64,000 nucleotides of DNA, from contig OX439047.1 in assembly GCA_949317995.1 (NCBI GenBank), forward strand, positions 47,937,505 through 48,001,504, in the 5' to 3' direction. The notes under the pieces are model-generated. The model did no database searches. It was not told where the DNA came from and saw only the letters and a program-made list of their open reading frames with translations. Shown one piece after another: positions 12,401 through 24,964 of the stretch (position 1 is its first letter; each line of letters starts with the position of its first letter). A program made the translations under genes and the position numbers. This stretch comes from Acholoe squamosa (Eukaryota > Annelida > Polychaeta > Phyllodocida > Polynoidae).

Positions 12401-13148
12401 TGTAGGCCGAAATACCTGCCCTCAGTCAGAGTGTCGACTCTGAGTCTACGGAGTAACTGTCTGAGGCTCTGTGTCTCACTCTTAACCAGTGACAGAAAGT
12501 AACCCACATACGGCAAATTTCTCCGTGCAGTTGGCCACTTACCTATGTAGCCGAATACACTATATATTCCTTGACACTGTTGTCTTGTTGTCAAAGTCGT
12601 CTGCTTTAATTAATTGACAATAAAGGCATTAATTATTGCCACACCTCACATTTTGTACGAGCGACCGCCGCGCACCTGTTTTCGGTTTTCTGTGGACAAC
12701 TTAAATCAACGAAAATATTATTATTTTTTCCTCTCTGAAACTAGTCAAATTCATGATGTACTTCAATTGGACACGATGGAACATCCGATTTTCGAACCAT
12801 TAAGATGTTTTTAATTTCCATAGATAATAATTTCTTGGAGTAATTTTAACAATCTTTTTTTTTATGATATGTGTGGTCTTATACTTTGCATGATACTTCT
12901 TTCACTCACTAGATGACAGCAGCGTTGCAACAAAGTTTCCAGTTCTTGTCGCTAGATGTCAGCACTTTTCCCGCGCGCCACCAGCATGAAATGTGAACAG
13001 TGTCAGCCTATGCTATGGCATCTCGGTCTCTTCTGGGGATTTGTACCTGGCCGGAAGTAGAATGACGCCACACTGGAGACAAACATTCACGACGCCTCAG
13101 TTCCTCAGGGACGTGGTGGGACCATGTTGTCACACACTTCCGACTGTT
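12401..13148. other. No gene seen
   Basis: Short open frames with no recognisable domain. The phrase TACGGAGTAACTG near 12460 matches, inverted, the TTACTCCGTAG that borders the minisatellite break at 49.05 kb, so part of this is dispersed-repeat flank. GTACCTGGCC near 13047 is inverted at about 13507 (GGCCAGGTAC) and may be weak ends of another element. Confidence 0.4.
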
Positions 13149-13410
13149 TTCAGATGAGATCTCATCTGAATAATAATCTTCCATTTAAAGGGGCCCGGGC
13201 AGTGGCATGGTAATGCATGCCCGCATTAAAAAGTCACGTGATCACCCCTTGACCAATCAGGGCATCACGATTTTTCTGCTGGTTCCCGCGATTTTATGAT
13301 CGCTGTTTGAATCGGTACCCATGTTGTTAATTTTCTATGCCAGCCCCACTTTAAGTTTCCATAAGTTTCAGATGATCTCATCTGAATGTAATTCAAATTC
13401 AGATGAGATC
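13149..13410. repeat. Pair of TCAGATGAGATC palindromes
   Basis: A 22-bp perfect palindrome around CAGATGAGATCTCATCTG occupies 13149-13170. At 13374-13410 the arms GATCTCATCTGAAT and ATTCAGATGAGATC flank a 9-base loop. Together they suggest decayed ends of one foldback element. Confidence 0.6.
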
Positions 13411-13643
13411 TGGCATATATCCTTGATCGGGGGCTCTGCCCCCGAAACCCTGTTTGGCCGGGCACCCTGGGAGCCGTGACGGCGTCAACATACGTCTCCG
13501 CGGAGGGCCAGGTACATTCTCCAAACATACACCCTTTTGCTATGCTATGTCATGCCAGAGTGGTTCACATCTGAATAATGATTATACAACTGTAGCTAAC
13601 AATATGCAGAGCTCTGGGATTTGAGAATCCTTAGGCATTGCAA

Positions 13644-13980
13644 ACCCAGGTAGCACAGAGACATTGGCATAACGTTGGGCCGACATTGGGCCAACCATGG
13701 GCTTTACATTGGCTGCCCACCCTGCCTATGTAGGCCCGACGGTGCCAACCAAATGCCAACATAGGCCCAACATTGGCTTTTGGTGGGCACACATCAGCAT
13801 TGACAAATGGTCGGTCCTCGGCCGACCATTTGCCAATGTCCTGCCAATGTTGGCCCAATGTTGGCATGTGCTTGACAAATGCCACTGGTCGGGCCTGCGT
13901 ACGATGGGCAGCCAGTGTTGGCCCAACGTTGGGCCGACGCATCGGGCCAACGTTGGCAAATTTTTGTGTGCTACCTGGGT
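13644..13980. mobile_element. 337-bp MITE with GCCAACGTTGGC palindromes
   Basis: Terminal inverted repeats start ACCCAGGTAGCACA and end TGTGCTACCTGGGT. The inside is built of CCAATGTTGGCCCAA and CCAACGTTGGGCC variants with a central GGTCGGTCCTCGGCCGACC dyad, so each strand can fold extensively. Open frames on both strands here come from this repetition. No transposase is present. Confidence 0.8.
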
Positions 13981-14750
13981 GAGGGTATATCTAGCTCCAT
14001 GATTTTTTTTCCTCCAGATTCTACATCGGTGTACCAAGAATTTAATGGATTTGGGGTGGGGGCACATAATAAACTTAAATTTTTCAGATCCTTCTCTTTG
14101 GCGGATCCAGGGGGGCAGGGGGCCTGGTCCCCCTTCAACAAAAGAAAGAGGAAGAAGAAGGGGGGAAAGGAGAAAGAGGGGAAAAGAGAGGGAAAACAAA
14201 AGTGTAGAGAGGGCCAGAAGAAGATTACCTCATGGCTACCATATTTCCCCGTGTATAGGCCCAGGCTAATACAAGCACAAATTGGAAAAGTGACCAGGCA
14301 CGGGGCAGGCCAGTGCACGGGGCAGACCTCTATTTCAATACCTGAAAAACACCCTAGGATCCTCCAATAAATTTTACTTTTATGTCCATGCATTTCGACA
14401 TTTCCAATAATTTCCTGACTAATCAACGTTTCATTTCTGTTTAAATATATTGTATGCAGAAGAGATATGGATGGGTGTTATATATCTGAAGGAATTGTGT
14501 AAATACTACATTTAAAAGTGGAGATATGGCCAAATATATAGTGTTTATTGACTGGACATTTGCCCCTGCCCACCCCCCTCCCCAGCCTATACACAGGGCA
14601 GGCCACTACACAGAAAATAATCCAAGTTAGTAACTAATCTAACTGAGACAAAATCACCCATTAGGCAAAATACCCAACATGTTAGTAACATCTTACTAAT
14701 GTGTTAGTAGTATTAACTAACCTGTTAAGGCAAGCTGACTTGACTTAGCC

Positions 14751-14815
14751 ATGTCTAAGGGGTAGTAGTTTTGTCTAAGGGGTAGCAGTTTTGTCTAAGG
14801 GGTAGTAGATTTTTT
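14751..14815. repeat. Three-copy ~23-bp tandem repeat
   Basis: The phrase GTCTAAGGGGTAGTAG (or GGGGTAGCAG) repeats three times in direct orientation, separated by TTTT. Confidence 0.8.
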
Positions 14816-15168
14816 TCACACCAGGTGGCAGTGTGGTTTGCATGAGGATTTTTATGGTAAGTGCATAGAGTTGAGTTTTAACAAGTTTATTGGCAGAAAT
14901 CATACATGTACGTTTTTCAGATCGGCCAAAACACGGCAACAGGAAAGAAATAGTGTAGCGCTCAATCAGGTTGTACAAAGTTACATCAGGCAGGCATCAT
15001 TTTGGGTGTAGATCATTACGATATTACTAAAGACATAACTAAAGCCTCTTAGGGGCTGTATGTATCACCATGATTTGCACAAGTCGATTATCCGCAGGCA
15101 GCATGTATATTACATCTTTCAAATATAATTGCGTAGTCTATCAAGTGACGGTTATACACCAAATACAT

Positions 15169-15987
15169 TCAGATTTTGTTCATGAATTCTTTCTTACTGC
15201 CTATCTGCTGAGTATTTGCATCCAATTTGTCCCAAAGGACACATCCCCTGTACAGTGGTGACTTATCATACGTCAAACACCTAGATCTGGATACCTTTAA
15301 CTGTTTTTTAACATTTCCGCGCAAGTTCCTGGCAGGGAGTTTGACACAGTTTGGATCACAAGAAACATCATACATCATAGATAATAAGTTCTTATCACAT
15401 CTAACCTTTAGCATTTTCATGTAAGTTCTAACATGGAGATCGTATATAGATATATCCCGAGTATTAAAGATTCGAAGACATAACCGTAGGCAATGATTCT
15501 GCATAAGTTGTAAGCGGCCAACACTGGATTTTGGACCACTTTCATGTAGAAAACTTGCATGTTCCAGCACAGGTAGAACCATTTGTTTGTATAAAGTCAG
15601 ACACAGCTTATTATCGACAAATTTCCTTAACTGTCTTAATTGGTACATCTTGTGGCGGAAACTAGATATTATTTTTTCGTTGTTTCTCCGAAAATTAAGA
15701 CCACGATCAATGATAACACCAAGGTAATTGAATTCATCAACCACTTCAAGGCCCTTACCATCCAGTTCAGCACTCATTATACTCAAATTGTGTCTGGCAT
15801 TAAGTAAATCACTTGCACACCATAACAACTTTGTTTTTTCATTATTGATAGTAAGCTTGAACAATTTACACCATTTACTGCATATCATGGAAAAGCCTAT
15901 GAATGTCAGAATAATGATGCTTTCAATGACTATGGACATAATAACACCTCTACAATTCAACCTGGCATGTGATTTAACAGAATACAC
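15169..15987 (-). mobile_element. LINE (non-LTR retrotransposon) reverse transcriptase, C-terminal fragment
   Basis: The minus-strand frame encodes about 270 residues typical of the end of a non-LTR RT: LTINNEKTKLLWC, then EFNYLGVIIDRGLNFRRN, then LYKQMVLPVLEHASFL and a basic tail ending SKKEFMNKI. The catalytic FADD palm box and the endonuclease are absent, so it is a 5'-truncated LINE fossil. The YLGVIID and LYK-VLP-LEHAS pattern points to the Jockey/CR1-type group, but the clade is uncertain. It lies inside the 14237-16538 element. Confidence 0.8.
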
Positions 15988-16536
15988 TTGATAAATATAT
16001 ATTTGTTATTGAAGGAGCCATGAAGAATAATGGAAACACCTTTTCTGTGGAAATTTAATTTACTCATATATCCACATCTTTGACATTATGATAAACCCAG
16101 AGCAACTAAGTTCACGGGTTGCAATGAAAATTATGTGAGGTATTGAACTTGCTTCTCAATACAAATGGAGAGGCTCTGTTTTGGATGTCTTAACCTATGT
16201 GGAGTTTACACTTACCATTTCAGAATTAAGAGAATTGCTATGTTGCTTGAAAGTCTATGTAGTTAGTGGAAAAGTCTAAGGCAAGTTAGGAGAAATCAGG
16301 CAAGTTGGGCATTTTTCCTAAGGGTTAGGCGTAAACTCCCAAGAAAACTTCGGTGGTTTGGGGATGTGCAAACTCCCAACTTGGGTTAGCAAGTCCAACA
16401 AATGTTAGGCGAAAGGCCTAAGATATTCAGAATATTTTTTTGTGTGTATAACTGAACCACTAACTGGATTTTCACCCAGGCTAATACACAGGGCAAGCCA
16501 GTACACGGGGCCTGGCATATACACGGGGAAATACAG

Positions 16537-17027
16537 TACCGTAATCTCCCGCGTATAAGGCGCGTCTTATACGAGAGGTTTTAGTTCTTCCTGGATCCGC
16601 AAGGGGGAGATCAAGACCTTTATTTTGATATCTTACACTCCCATATAAGGGACCCCCAAGGGGACCCACCCCTGATGTCACAATGTCGCCAAAATTCAAG
16701 GCTTCAGGTCACATATCCCTTTTTTTTAAGGGAAAATAATGTCTAAAAATAAAGCCATGGCTCAAAACTCAAGGCTTCAGGTCACATGTCACTTTTTTTA
16801 GGGAATGGACATGTCACATGTCACTTTTAAGCGGGTGCAATGTCAGAATGTCACCTCAAAATGGCTTAATGTTGCCATGTTGTCTTTACCCATTGGGGGC
16901 CACATAATTTTCAAAATCCATTCAGTAGAACAAAAGTTATTAATTTTTCATTTTTTTCTGGTCAAATCTCTAAACTCTAGGTGCGCCTTATAGGCGGGGT
17001 GTGCCTTATATGCGGGAGATTACAGTA
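16537..17027. mobile_element. MITE, TACCGTAATCTCCCGCG family, complete 491-bp copy
   Basis: Left end TACCGTAATCTCCCGCGTAT, right end ATATGCGGGAGATTACAGTA. The interior (GGTTTTAGTTCTTCCTGGAT, ATTCAGTAGAAC, CTCTAGGTGCGCCTTATA) matches the 52830 copy, with extra GTCACATGTCACTTTT repeats. Its first TA coincides with the last TA of the 14237 element. Confidence 0.8.
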
Positions 17028-17214
17028 TTTCTATGTCTAGCACTTTTCTTGTGAGGTACCTCACATTTTATCTTATGATTTATTTGGTCTAATGAGATTC
17101 CATTTTGTAACTTTTTTTTTTTTTTTTGGGGGGGGGGGGTCTTGGTATATATTGAACTGATGGCATTTATCCTTAGACAGCACTAGAATGCATATTTTGG
17201 CCTCAAGGATTTAA

Positions 17215-18640
17215 AAAATTTCCTGGGGGATATTCCTCCTTCTGCTACCAATTCCTTTGGGTACCCTCGGCACACAAAATGTGAAGCCATAATGAGTCCC
17301 TGTTGGATATAGTCGTCCTCTCTACTGCATATCCTACGGATTCTTAGGAATTTTTATTGTGTAGGCTAGTATTTTATTGTGTAGGCTAGTATATATGTGG
17401 CCATTTTCTAATATCACTTTTGTATCTAGAAAGGCTATTTCCTTTGTGGATATTTCTTGAGTGAACTTTATGCTCACATGCACATTGTTCAAATGTGTAA
17501 TGAAGGCATCAAGCGCTTGACGTCCATCGTTCCATATTAGGAAGATGTTGTCAATAAATCGTGCCCATAGGGCCGGTTGTGTGGGATAAGTGTAGACAAA
17601 CCTTTCTTCGAATCTGGCAATGGTCGGGGCAACCCGTGTCCCCATAGCTATGCTACTCACTTGTATATAATTTTGCCCATTGAATTGGAAATTGTTCAAT
17701 TCGAGAACCATTTTCAACATTTGAAGGACAGCAGGGTCGGACGGTTCTCCAAGTCTAATTTTGTTGGCGGGTCTATGTTTTAATAGCCAGCGTGCTATAG
17801 CTTTGCGTCCTTCTTTATTTGGAATGTTGGTGTACATCGCACTAACATCCAAACTGCAAAGGATGCTGTTAGGACCAATTAGATCTTTTGCATCAGACAG
17901 TTTCTTTACAAAATGCCCTGTATCCTTAAGGTAAGATCTGGTGAATTTCACCATGGGGTTCAGAATGACATCTATTAATGCAGATAGTTTTTCGGTGGCA
18001 CAGCCATTAGCTGAGACAATTGGTTTACCAAGTAGAATTGGACCAGGTTTGTGAATTTTTGGTACATGTAGTAGGTAGAAATAAGGGGTTCTGCATTCTT
18101 CTACTATTACTTTTTCCAGGATTTTGGAGTGGAGTTCGTCTTTATAGTTTAAGCCATTCAAATAGGCATTTATGATGAGGGCATGATTTTAATTAGGATG
18201 CCTCTCTAATTTCTTAAAGAATTTGGTGTCGTTCAGTTGTTTGACACCTTTGGCTACATAGTCACTGGCGTTTTGGATTACTACAGCCCCTCCCTTATCT
18301 GCGGGTTTAATGACTATTTCATTGTTATTTTCAAGGGTTGTTAATAATAACTTTTCATCTTTGCTCAAGTTATGGTGTCTAGGACTGACTGTTGTACATT
18401 TTATAAGGTCTAGCTCATTCAAGGTTATGCACGTTTCTAGTTTAGAGCCTCCAACTGGAGCTTTCTTCCCTGTTTTGGGTTTGAATGCTTTTGAAGTATT
18501 AAATTTCATAATTTTCTTTGAGGTTGGGGGTGGAATAGGTGTGCCAGAATATACATTTTCCACTCTTAGATTACACAATTTTATTGGGGGCCTTGCCCCA
18601 TACCCCCAAACATTAAATGCCAAAAGTTTGATACAAACAT
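17215..18640 (-). mobile_element. Penelope-like element reverse transcriptase fossil
   Basis: Minus-strand reading shows the Penelope signature order: NNEIVIKPADKGGAVVI, then YLLHVPKIHKPGP, KPIVSANGCATEKLS, LDVSAMYTNIP, LNNFQFNGQNYIQVSSIAMG, RFIDNIFLIW and HICSRE-like RICSREDDYIQQGL with RGYPKELV. The palm box, normally FIDD, reads FIDN. The frame is interrupted by one stop between the N-terminal and core parts and by a shift before RICSRED; an 18-bp tandem duplication lies at about 17357-17394. The GIY-YIG endonuclease expected at the C-terminus is not found. Several hundred residues survive, so it is degraded but not ancient. Confidence 0.87.
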
Positions 18641-18948
18641 TTGATTTTATTTGATGTCCAATAATACACGAGAATGGACTTATTTCTGGTATGGATCTTC
18701 AAGGCTTTCTGTATAGGGGAGGATAGGCCTAGGCCTTTGCATGTCTCCCATCCCTGAGTAAACATAAAAAACTGATTTCTTACCTTGGATTATACAGACC
18801 TCAGACTAAATATATGTTCAATTAGAATGCATCAGAATGCATCATTTCAAGTCTTAACCCTCAAAGTTTGCCCCCCCCCCAGTGCTCTCAGAGCCTCTGG
18901 GACATGTTTCAACTCACCAGCTTTCACCAAGTCTTACCTATACTGTAG

Positions 18949-19004
18949 ACCTATGGGTGTTCCGTACCTCCACAATATTGTGGAGGTACGGAACGCCCAT
19001 AGGT
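18949..19004. repeat. 56-bp palindrome without loop
   Basis: Arms of 28 bp meet at AATATT: ACCTATGGGTGTTCCGTACC on the left and its inverse, with one mismatch, on the right. Weaker symmetry (CTTAC...GTAAG) extends it to about 18933-19018. Confidence 0.85.
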
Positions 19005-22000
19005 ATACAGTGTAAGTCTTACCCTTCCCCCCTCCCCCTGGACTATCCTGGATCCGTCACTGCTTCTTTTTATCAATTAATGCACCTGTCATGTCTCTGT
19101 TTCTGGGGCATTGGGGGATCAACCCATTGGACAAGAATCCAAGAATAAATTCCGAGAAAAAAAAAAATCTATATATCAATTGGTGAATCCTAGAGGAGGG
19201 GGCCATCCACAAATGATGTCAGGCTACCTTCAGCATTGCAAAATGGTTACATTTTTCATGACATAATTTATGGATGGCCCCGAGATGAAGATGGGGACTG
19301 CACATATCTCCAAGAAAAATGTCATGTCCCACCCCGAATTTGGCATAGTCTATGAGGTGTTACTTGTAAGGGGCGGGGGCTAGTCTTGGCAAACAGCCAT
19401 GACTTTCCATGGGATAACGTCTGGGTGTGGGACCGCGTCTATGACTAGGTGTCCCAGAGGAGCAGTATGCTCACGTGAAATCGCGGAACTTTTACAAAAA
19501 GTGCCTCATCTTCCCAAGGCTCTCAAGGCCAAACCGAAAAAGATACAGGAATGGCAGACCCCATTTTGGGAAGGTCTGAGTCTCCCCCTAACACCAGTTA
19601 CCACTGTATGAATGAGTTATAAGGTCATAAATGAGTGTGGTTTAAACGTCTAATTTCAGCAACTTCCTCATTTTGTCCCATGTTTTCCCCAGTGTAATTT
19701 TATGCTGTCTCTTATGTAGGGCTCTTGCAAAATCGCCATGGTAGATACATATGAAATGTCAGAATATTTGATCAAGTTATATTTCAAGCTTCATTTTGAT
19801 ATGGGGGACTATATCTTCATATTGCAGTAACAATAATAGAGAAACTTTAAAAACATAGTAGCTGTAAAAATAAAAGAAAGTCCCACACCTTACAGGGAAG
19901 CTTGAAGGGTCTAAAATCATCAGATCAAAACAGCTACATATTCCAATTGATGGTTAAAATGTGAGAGCCCACCAAATAGGGGTGTCACACAGTCCCTCCA
20001 TAGAGTCTAGGCTATTTACCTGCTCCACTCAGTGTACATATCCTAGAGGAGAGAAAAAGAGCCTCATCTTCCCAAGGCCCTGGAAGCCAAATGGATATAG
20101 ATACAGAAATGGTAGACCCCATTTGACAAAGGTCTACGTCTCCTTGGCCCAACACATAAAACTATTTTGTGGTTTTGTGGTCTTATGAGACCATAAATAG
20201 GTGTGTTTCATAGGGTTAATTTCATGAACTTCCACATTTTGTCCCATATTTGCCACCAGGTGGCCCCTAAGTCTGTATCATTACATATTGCCAATGATTG
20301 TCCAAAGAGATTATTATATAAGGTTCTCATGTTTTGAATTTCAAAGCAATCAGACATGTAGTTAAAATTACATGGCCTATCATAATGCATAGACTAACAT
20401 AGATCTAAGACAAGGTTATCAGTCAGTGCATTTTAGTGATTTTGTCAAGTTCACACATCTGGCATTGGATAACTGCTGTGTAGATAGGTATCAAAAGAAG
20501 TTGAGCATTCTTCCATATGTTGGAGATATCATGCATGAAATACTTCACACCTGAACTGAACATTAATTGAGTTGTATAGACCTAAGTATGACAGAATGGC
20601 AATCTACACAAATTGTTAGATTGGAATTCTCGAATGACATTGCAGATTTGTTTCCTGACATTATAGCTATAATATTTTTTTTGCTTTAGGAGCATCCTGA
20701 AAATGCTCCAGTGGCTATGAGCAAAGAGTGTCAGTTTGGAGGCCAACCTTCACTCATGAAAAATTTCATCCTGTAGTAAGTTCCCAATGGATTTTAATGG
20801 GCCTTATACTGCTGCATTTCAAACCTATCAGGCTTTCATATTAATAAAATCTCAACTAGCTGTGTTAGGTGTCTAAAGAATATGTGGTATACCTACTATG
20901 AGGGGTATTAAGAAAACGATCAGATTCTTAATCTACCTGTTAAAAGAATTATGTGTTCTAGCAAAATTGGAGGGAACTCATAACTCTAAAGAAAATCTTC
21001 AGATTCTTCCTCTAAATTTGACTATTCTAGGGCATTTGGGCGGCAAATTGCTCCCAGAAATTTTTCATTTATCCTTCATTAATATGAGCAGAGAGAAGAC
21101 TTTGTTCCATTCATTAACACTAACATTAGTGAATGGAGGGTTCCCCACTTTTTCTAATTGGAATATTTACTGAATCCTCTCGAGTTAGAAAGCACCGATG
21201 CGTCAGCTGTCCAGATCACCTATATCGATCATGAGATACCAAACATATTTGATACGTCCTGATGCAGTCAGAGTAGTGTGTTTCAAGTAAAAATCCGCCC
21301 GTTTATCACTTTGTGTTTTTCTTTGAGGTACATGGGAATGAACATGGGAACATTTAAGATGCAAAGCAAGACATACTGCCTGCAATATAATCACCTACAT
21401 ATCATTGACAATCGAAGAGAGGCATTTATTTTTTGTGTTTGGTCGTGGGGGGGGGGGGAGTTAGTAATAGGTGTTTAATGCCATTTCGACAGCTAAGGTC
21501 ATATTCATGGCAAGAACGACATTACACAATTTCACAGAGGAATGTGTCGGTGCCCGCGCATATGTGCACCACACACATCCGAGGGGATAGGAAAGATGAG
21601 ATATAGACCCTTTTAAGTGGGCTAGGGAAGCCCTGGGGGGGGGGGAAGAGTTTCATCTATCTAACTACATGTACACCCAGCTGATACAATGAATGGTCTG
21701 TGCTCCCATACCACGCCCAAGACTAGGCAGGGTTAGCCTGTACCAAGCCTAGAACCCTGTGTATTGGCCACTAGCTGGTCTGGACATGGTTCCGGCAACA
21801 AACACTGATAAGAATCATAAGATGGGACCAGCATATCCCTGGGTGTTAACCAGGGACAAAGTACCCAATTCGAAATTCAAAATGGCCTAGGTCTCCATAC
21901 TGAATCCCATAGGCAATGCCCAGGGTTTACTTTTTTTTCTAGAAACCGAATTAGAGGTGTAACGAACTCAAATTTACTATAGTGTTGGGAGAATGAAAGT

Positions 22001-22978
22001 GACCCCTCCCCTTTCTACCGGAACGGTTACAACTTGTCTAGAAACGTCTAAAGGTGATGTTTGAAATGTTATGAGGTTAACGGACATGTTAAAAAGAAGA
22101 GAGAATGAGTTAAAAGTGCCGTGGCTACGTTTATCTATTTTTTTTATTTCAATTTACAGGTTTTGCAGGTATGTACAAGCAAAAAGATGCAATAATATAC
22201 GGACATTCATGGACTAAAACTCATGGATACTCCATTCCAAAACTATGTCCACACAATCAATATAAATTCTATCTATCTATTATATTCTTTATTATTTCTT
22301 CTTCTTTATTTCAATGTGTTTTTGAAAAGACACTCAAATATGAATCATCCTCTGTCAAGAATCGTTTTAGATCAAATCAGATTTCGGTTATGTGTATAAC
22401 TTATAAGCACCAAATGGGCACAAATTCCTTTCAACAGTAACATGCTTAATGCCAAGGACAATGCATTTATAACATAAGGAGAACATATGATACACTTTAC
22501 AATTCAATCACAGTTTTACCTAACAATCAGGAGCAATCTACAGCTCTTTACGTGGATTTGGATAAATAATAGTGTCTAGCATTAAAATTAGTGCATAAAC
22601 ATAACAAAGGACATTCTTAGGATGACAAATACTTGGACAGCTCTCATGTTATCATTACATATTACCTTGGCAAAAACCCCTCGACCCGTTATACTGGGAA
22701 TGTCTACAAGCCACTCGACACACTCGTCCGTGGCCAATAAACAGAAAAAGTAACAAAAGCATTGTCACAAAATCACTCCTCTGTGGCCTACCATAACTAG
22801 ACAACTATTGGCAGGTTTTCGTTATACACTAAGTCTTGTAGCCTTGACTAAAGATGACAATCATTATATCTGTAGTATTTAATTCTGTCTCATTTTTTCT
22901 CTCTCATATCCAAACAGCCATTTTGACCAATCAATCAGTGCCCTCCGCCCTGTCCTGTCGTACATTACTTACATAGTT
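19005..22978. other. Gene-poor stretch with one degenerate direct duplication
   Basis: No exon or element domain recognised. Segments 19490-19690 and 20052-20262 are diverged direct copies about 560 bp apart; both contain CCTCATCTTCCCAAGGC, a GCAGACCCCATTT-like phrase and CATTTTGTCCCAT. Some ~60-90-residue open frames have no recognisable features. Confidence 0.5.
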
Positions 22979-23187
22979 TACCGTAAATTCTATTGTATAA
23001 GCCACGGCGTATACCAGAATCCAAATCAGAAATAGGCTTATAGGATTAGCCCAAAGTGTGGGTGCGGCTTATACGAGGGTATTTAGCACTATGGAACAGT
23101 ACTAAACTACCAAATTTCAGGACTCAGAGGCAGCTCATAACATTCTCCTAAAGTCAGGGGGTGGCTTATACGAGGGAATTTACGGTA
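22979..23187. mobile_element. 209-bp MITE, TACCGTAAATTC / TATAAGCCAC family
   Basis: TACCGTAAATTC plus TATAAGCCAC at the left is mirrored by GTGGCTTATACGAGGGAATT and TACGGTA at the right. It is related in style to the TACCGTAATCTCCCGCG family but has a distinct interior (GGTGCGGCTTATACGAGGG). Confidence 0.8.
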
Positions 23188-23552
23188 ATAGCTAACTTAC
23201 GAGATCTCGCATGGAGAGGATTGTATTTAAGAGATTGATTTAGAATATGTCTAATTTTTGATATAACGATGATTTGTATTGTGAGTTAAAAGTACACCAA
23301 ATGTGTAATAGCCGATCGGTCCATACTGTAGGCTTAAATAGGCTGATATAACGATGTTCACAAAGCTATTTTCGCGGCCCAGGCTGTCTCTATACTGGTG
23401 CACAAGGGAGTGTGTGTATGGCTTGGGGGGGGGCACTATATTTTAATGATGATGAGCCTACAGGTGTATTAGAATAACTTGGACAATGTGCACGGCATCA
23501 GGACTGGGTGCAGGTTGGAGAGGTACCGGTATTAGATAATACTATATGCGGA

Positions 23553-23553
23553 C

Positions 23554-23637
<84 letters not shown>

Positions 23638-23640
23638 TAT
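23553..23640. repeat. (TA)n microsatellite
   Basis: Nearly uninterrupted TA dinucleotides over about 88 bp. Confidence 0.98.
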
Positions 23641-23892
23641 CCACCCCAGAGCGACCTGACAATTCACTACAGGTACTTGGAGGCGTCTAGGACTGGTTTA
23701 GAAGCTTGCACATGTCCTCAGGCTTGATGGTTAACAATATATGTATTTAGTACTGTCGCTATTCCATTAATAAAAAAAGAATTGCCACACTGACTACTAG
23801 TCCAATAGTAGCTGATCTATAGTATATAGAGAGTAGTGGTTTTTGTGACGACGATCATACCGACGAAGGGTACTATCTGGGTAGAAGTAAAT

Positions 23893-23950
23893 AGCCGAGC
23901 AGGCATAAATGCCTCTCGGCTAACGAGCAGGCGTAAATGCCTCTCGGCTA
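23893..23950. repeat. Duplicated hairpin
   Basis: AGCCGAG, CAGGCATAAATGCCT, CTCGGCT forms a compact hairpin, and the last 29 bp are repeated once with one change (GGCGTAAATGCC). Confidence 0.8.
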
Positions 23951-24964
23951 ATAATCAGAACACCTCTTAGGGTTATTTACAACTACATTTACAAAGTTTC
24001 CACCATTCTAATACAACATTCAAATATAAAACCAGCTTATGGCGGTAGTTAAGGACACCAGTGAAAAATAACATTACACAAACTGGTTAAAATGACTTTT
24101 TCATGTCTACTCTTTTTGCATCAAAGAAAATGGAAGCACCATTCTAGCATTGTACATATGGCATCGTCAGAAGTCATAAATAGGTGTCATTGCATTGCGA
24201 TTGGGCCTACTAGTCTAATGTTTCACTTTTATACAAAAAGAAAATTGTTTTATTTTCAATTGTACTTATCACTCGAGTTTTAGAAATAGAAAAGATAATA
24301 TCGATAAATAAAATTCCTAGAAAATTCGGAAATCATCCTACTTTTCCCAATTTCCAGTAGGAAATGCTTACAAAAATTTGGAATTCCTAAAAAAGACTGG
24401 AAGAGTGGCATCTCTGCATCAAACAAGCATATGTATTGTGCCTATTATAAATGTCGATGTAATAAGCTTAAGCTTTTAAGTCGCTCCATACACAAATCAC
24501 ATCCTGCTATTCGCTTTATGATAGACATCATTAACTGCTGAGTCGTGGTCCATATATCATATTCAATTCATTCTCAACTTAAGAGCATTGCGAAATTGGC
24601 GAAAGACTTACAAGTCAGACGAAACATGTAAATTTGTTGACAAGAAAGAGGCCAATGCAAATCGGCAAATTGAAACCACCGCCCAAGACCACTGTTCCCG
24701 TTAAAAGAAACACAATCGACAAGGAGTTGTGCTGAATATGAATACATATAAAATGCTGATTACGGGGCACTTTAATCGAGTCCTTTAAAATCCACCTTTT
24801 ATCCAAAACTCATACTTTTAGAATAACTCAACATAGGCATTTCCCCATACTTCTAATATAATCACCCACAAGTATCAACAACGGTGGAAAAATTAGCATT
24901 GACTGGCCATTATAACTTACAAAGATACATGTCATTGGAGAAGCACAGAAGCCCATAGTAGGAG
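23951..24964. other. 3' flank of LIPT2, no further gene seen
   Basis: AT-rich sequence with only short open frames. A poly-A signal for LIPT2 would fall here, but no single candidate stands out. Confidence 0.4.

Larger units (their letters stand above)
14237..16538. mobile_element. ~2.3-kb element bounded by TATTTCCCCGTGTATA inverted ends
   Basis: The left end TACCATATTTCCCCGTGTAT is mirrored at the right end, where the opposite strand reads TACTGTATTTCCCCGTGTAT. CCCAGGCTAATACA follows near both ends. Internal echoes (AGCCTATACACAGGGCAGGCC) occur near 14590. A LINE RT fragment lies inside. It may be one non-autonomous transposon with a passenger, or two related solo ends. Confidence 0.5.

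Noticed and set aside
13631-14426. Overlapping 100-160-residue open frames on both strands
   Set aside because: They arise from the palindromic GCCAACGTTGGC-type MITE and from a purine-rich tract; no protein feature survives inspection.
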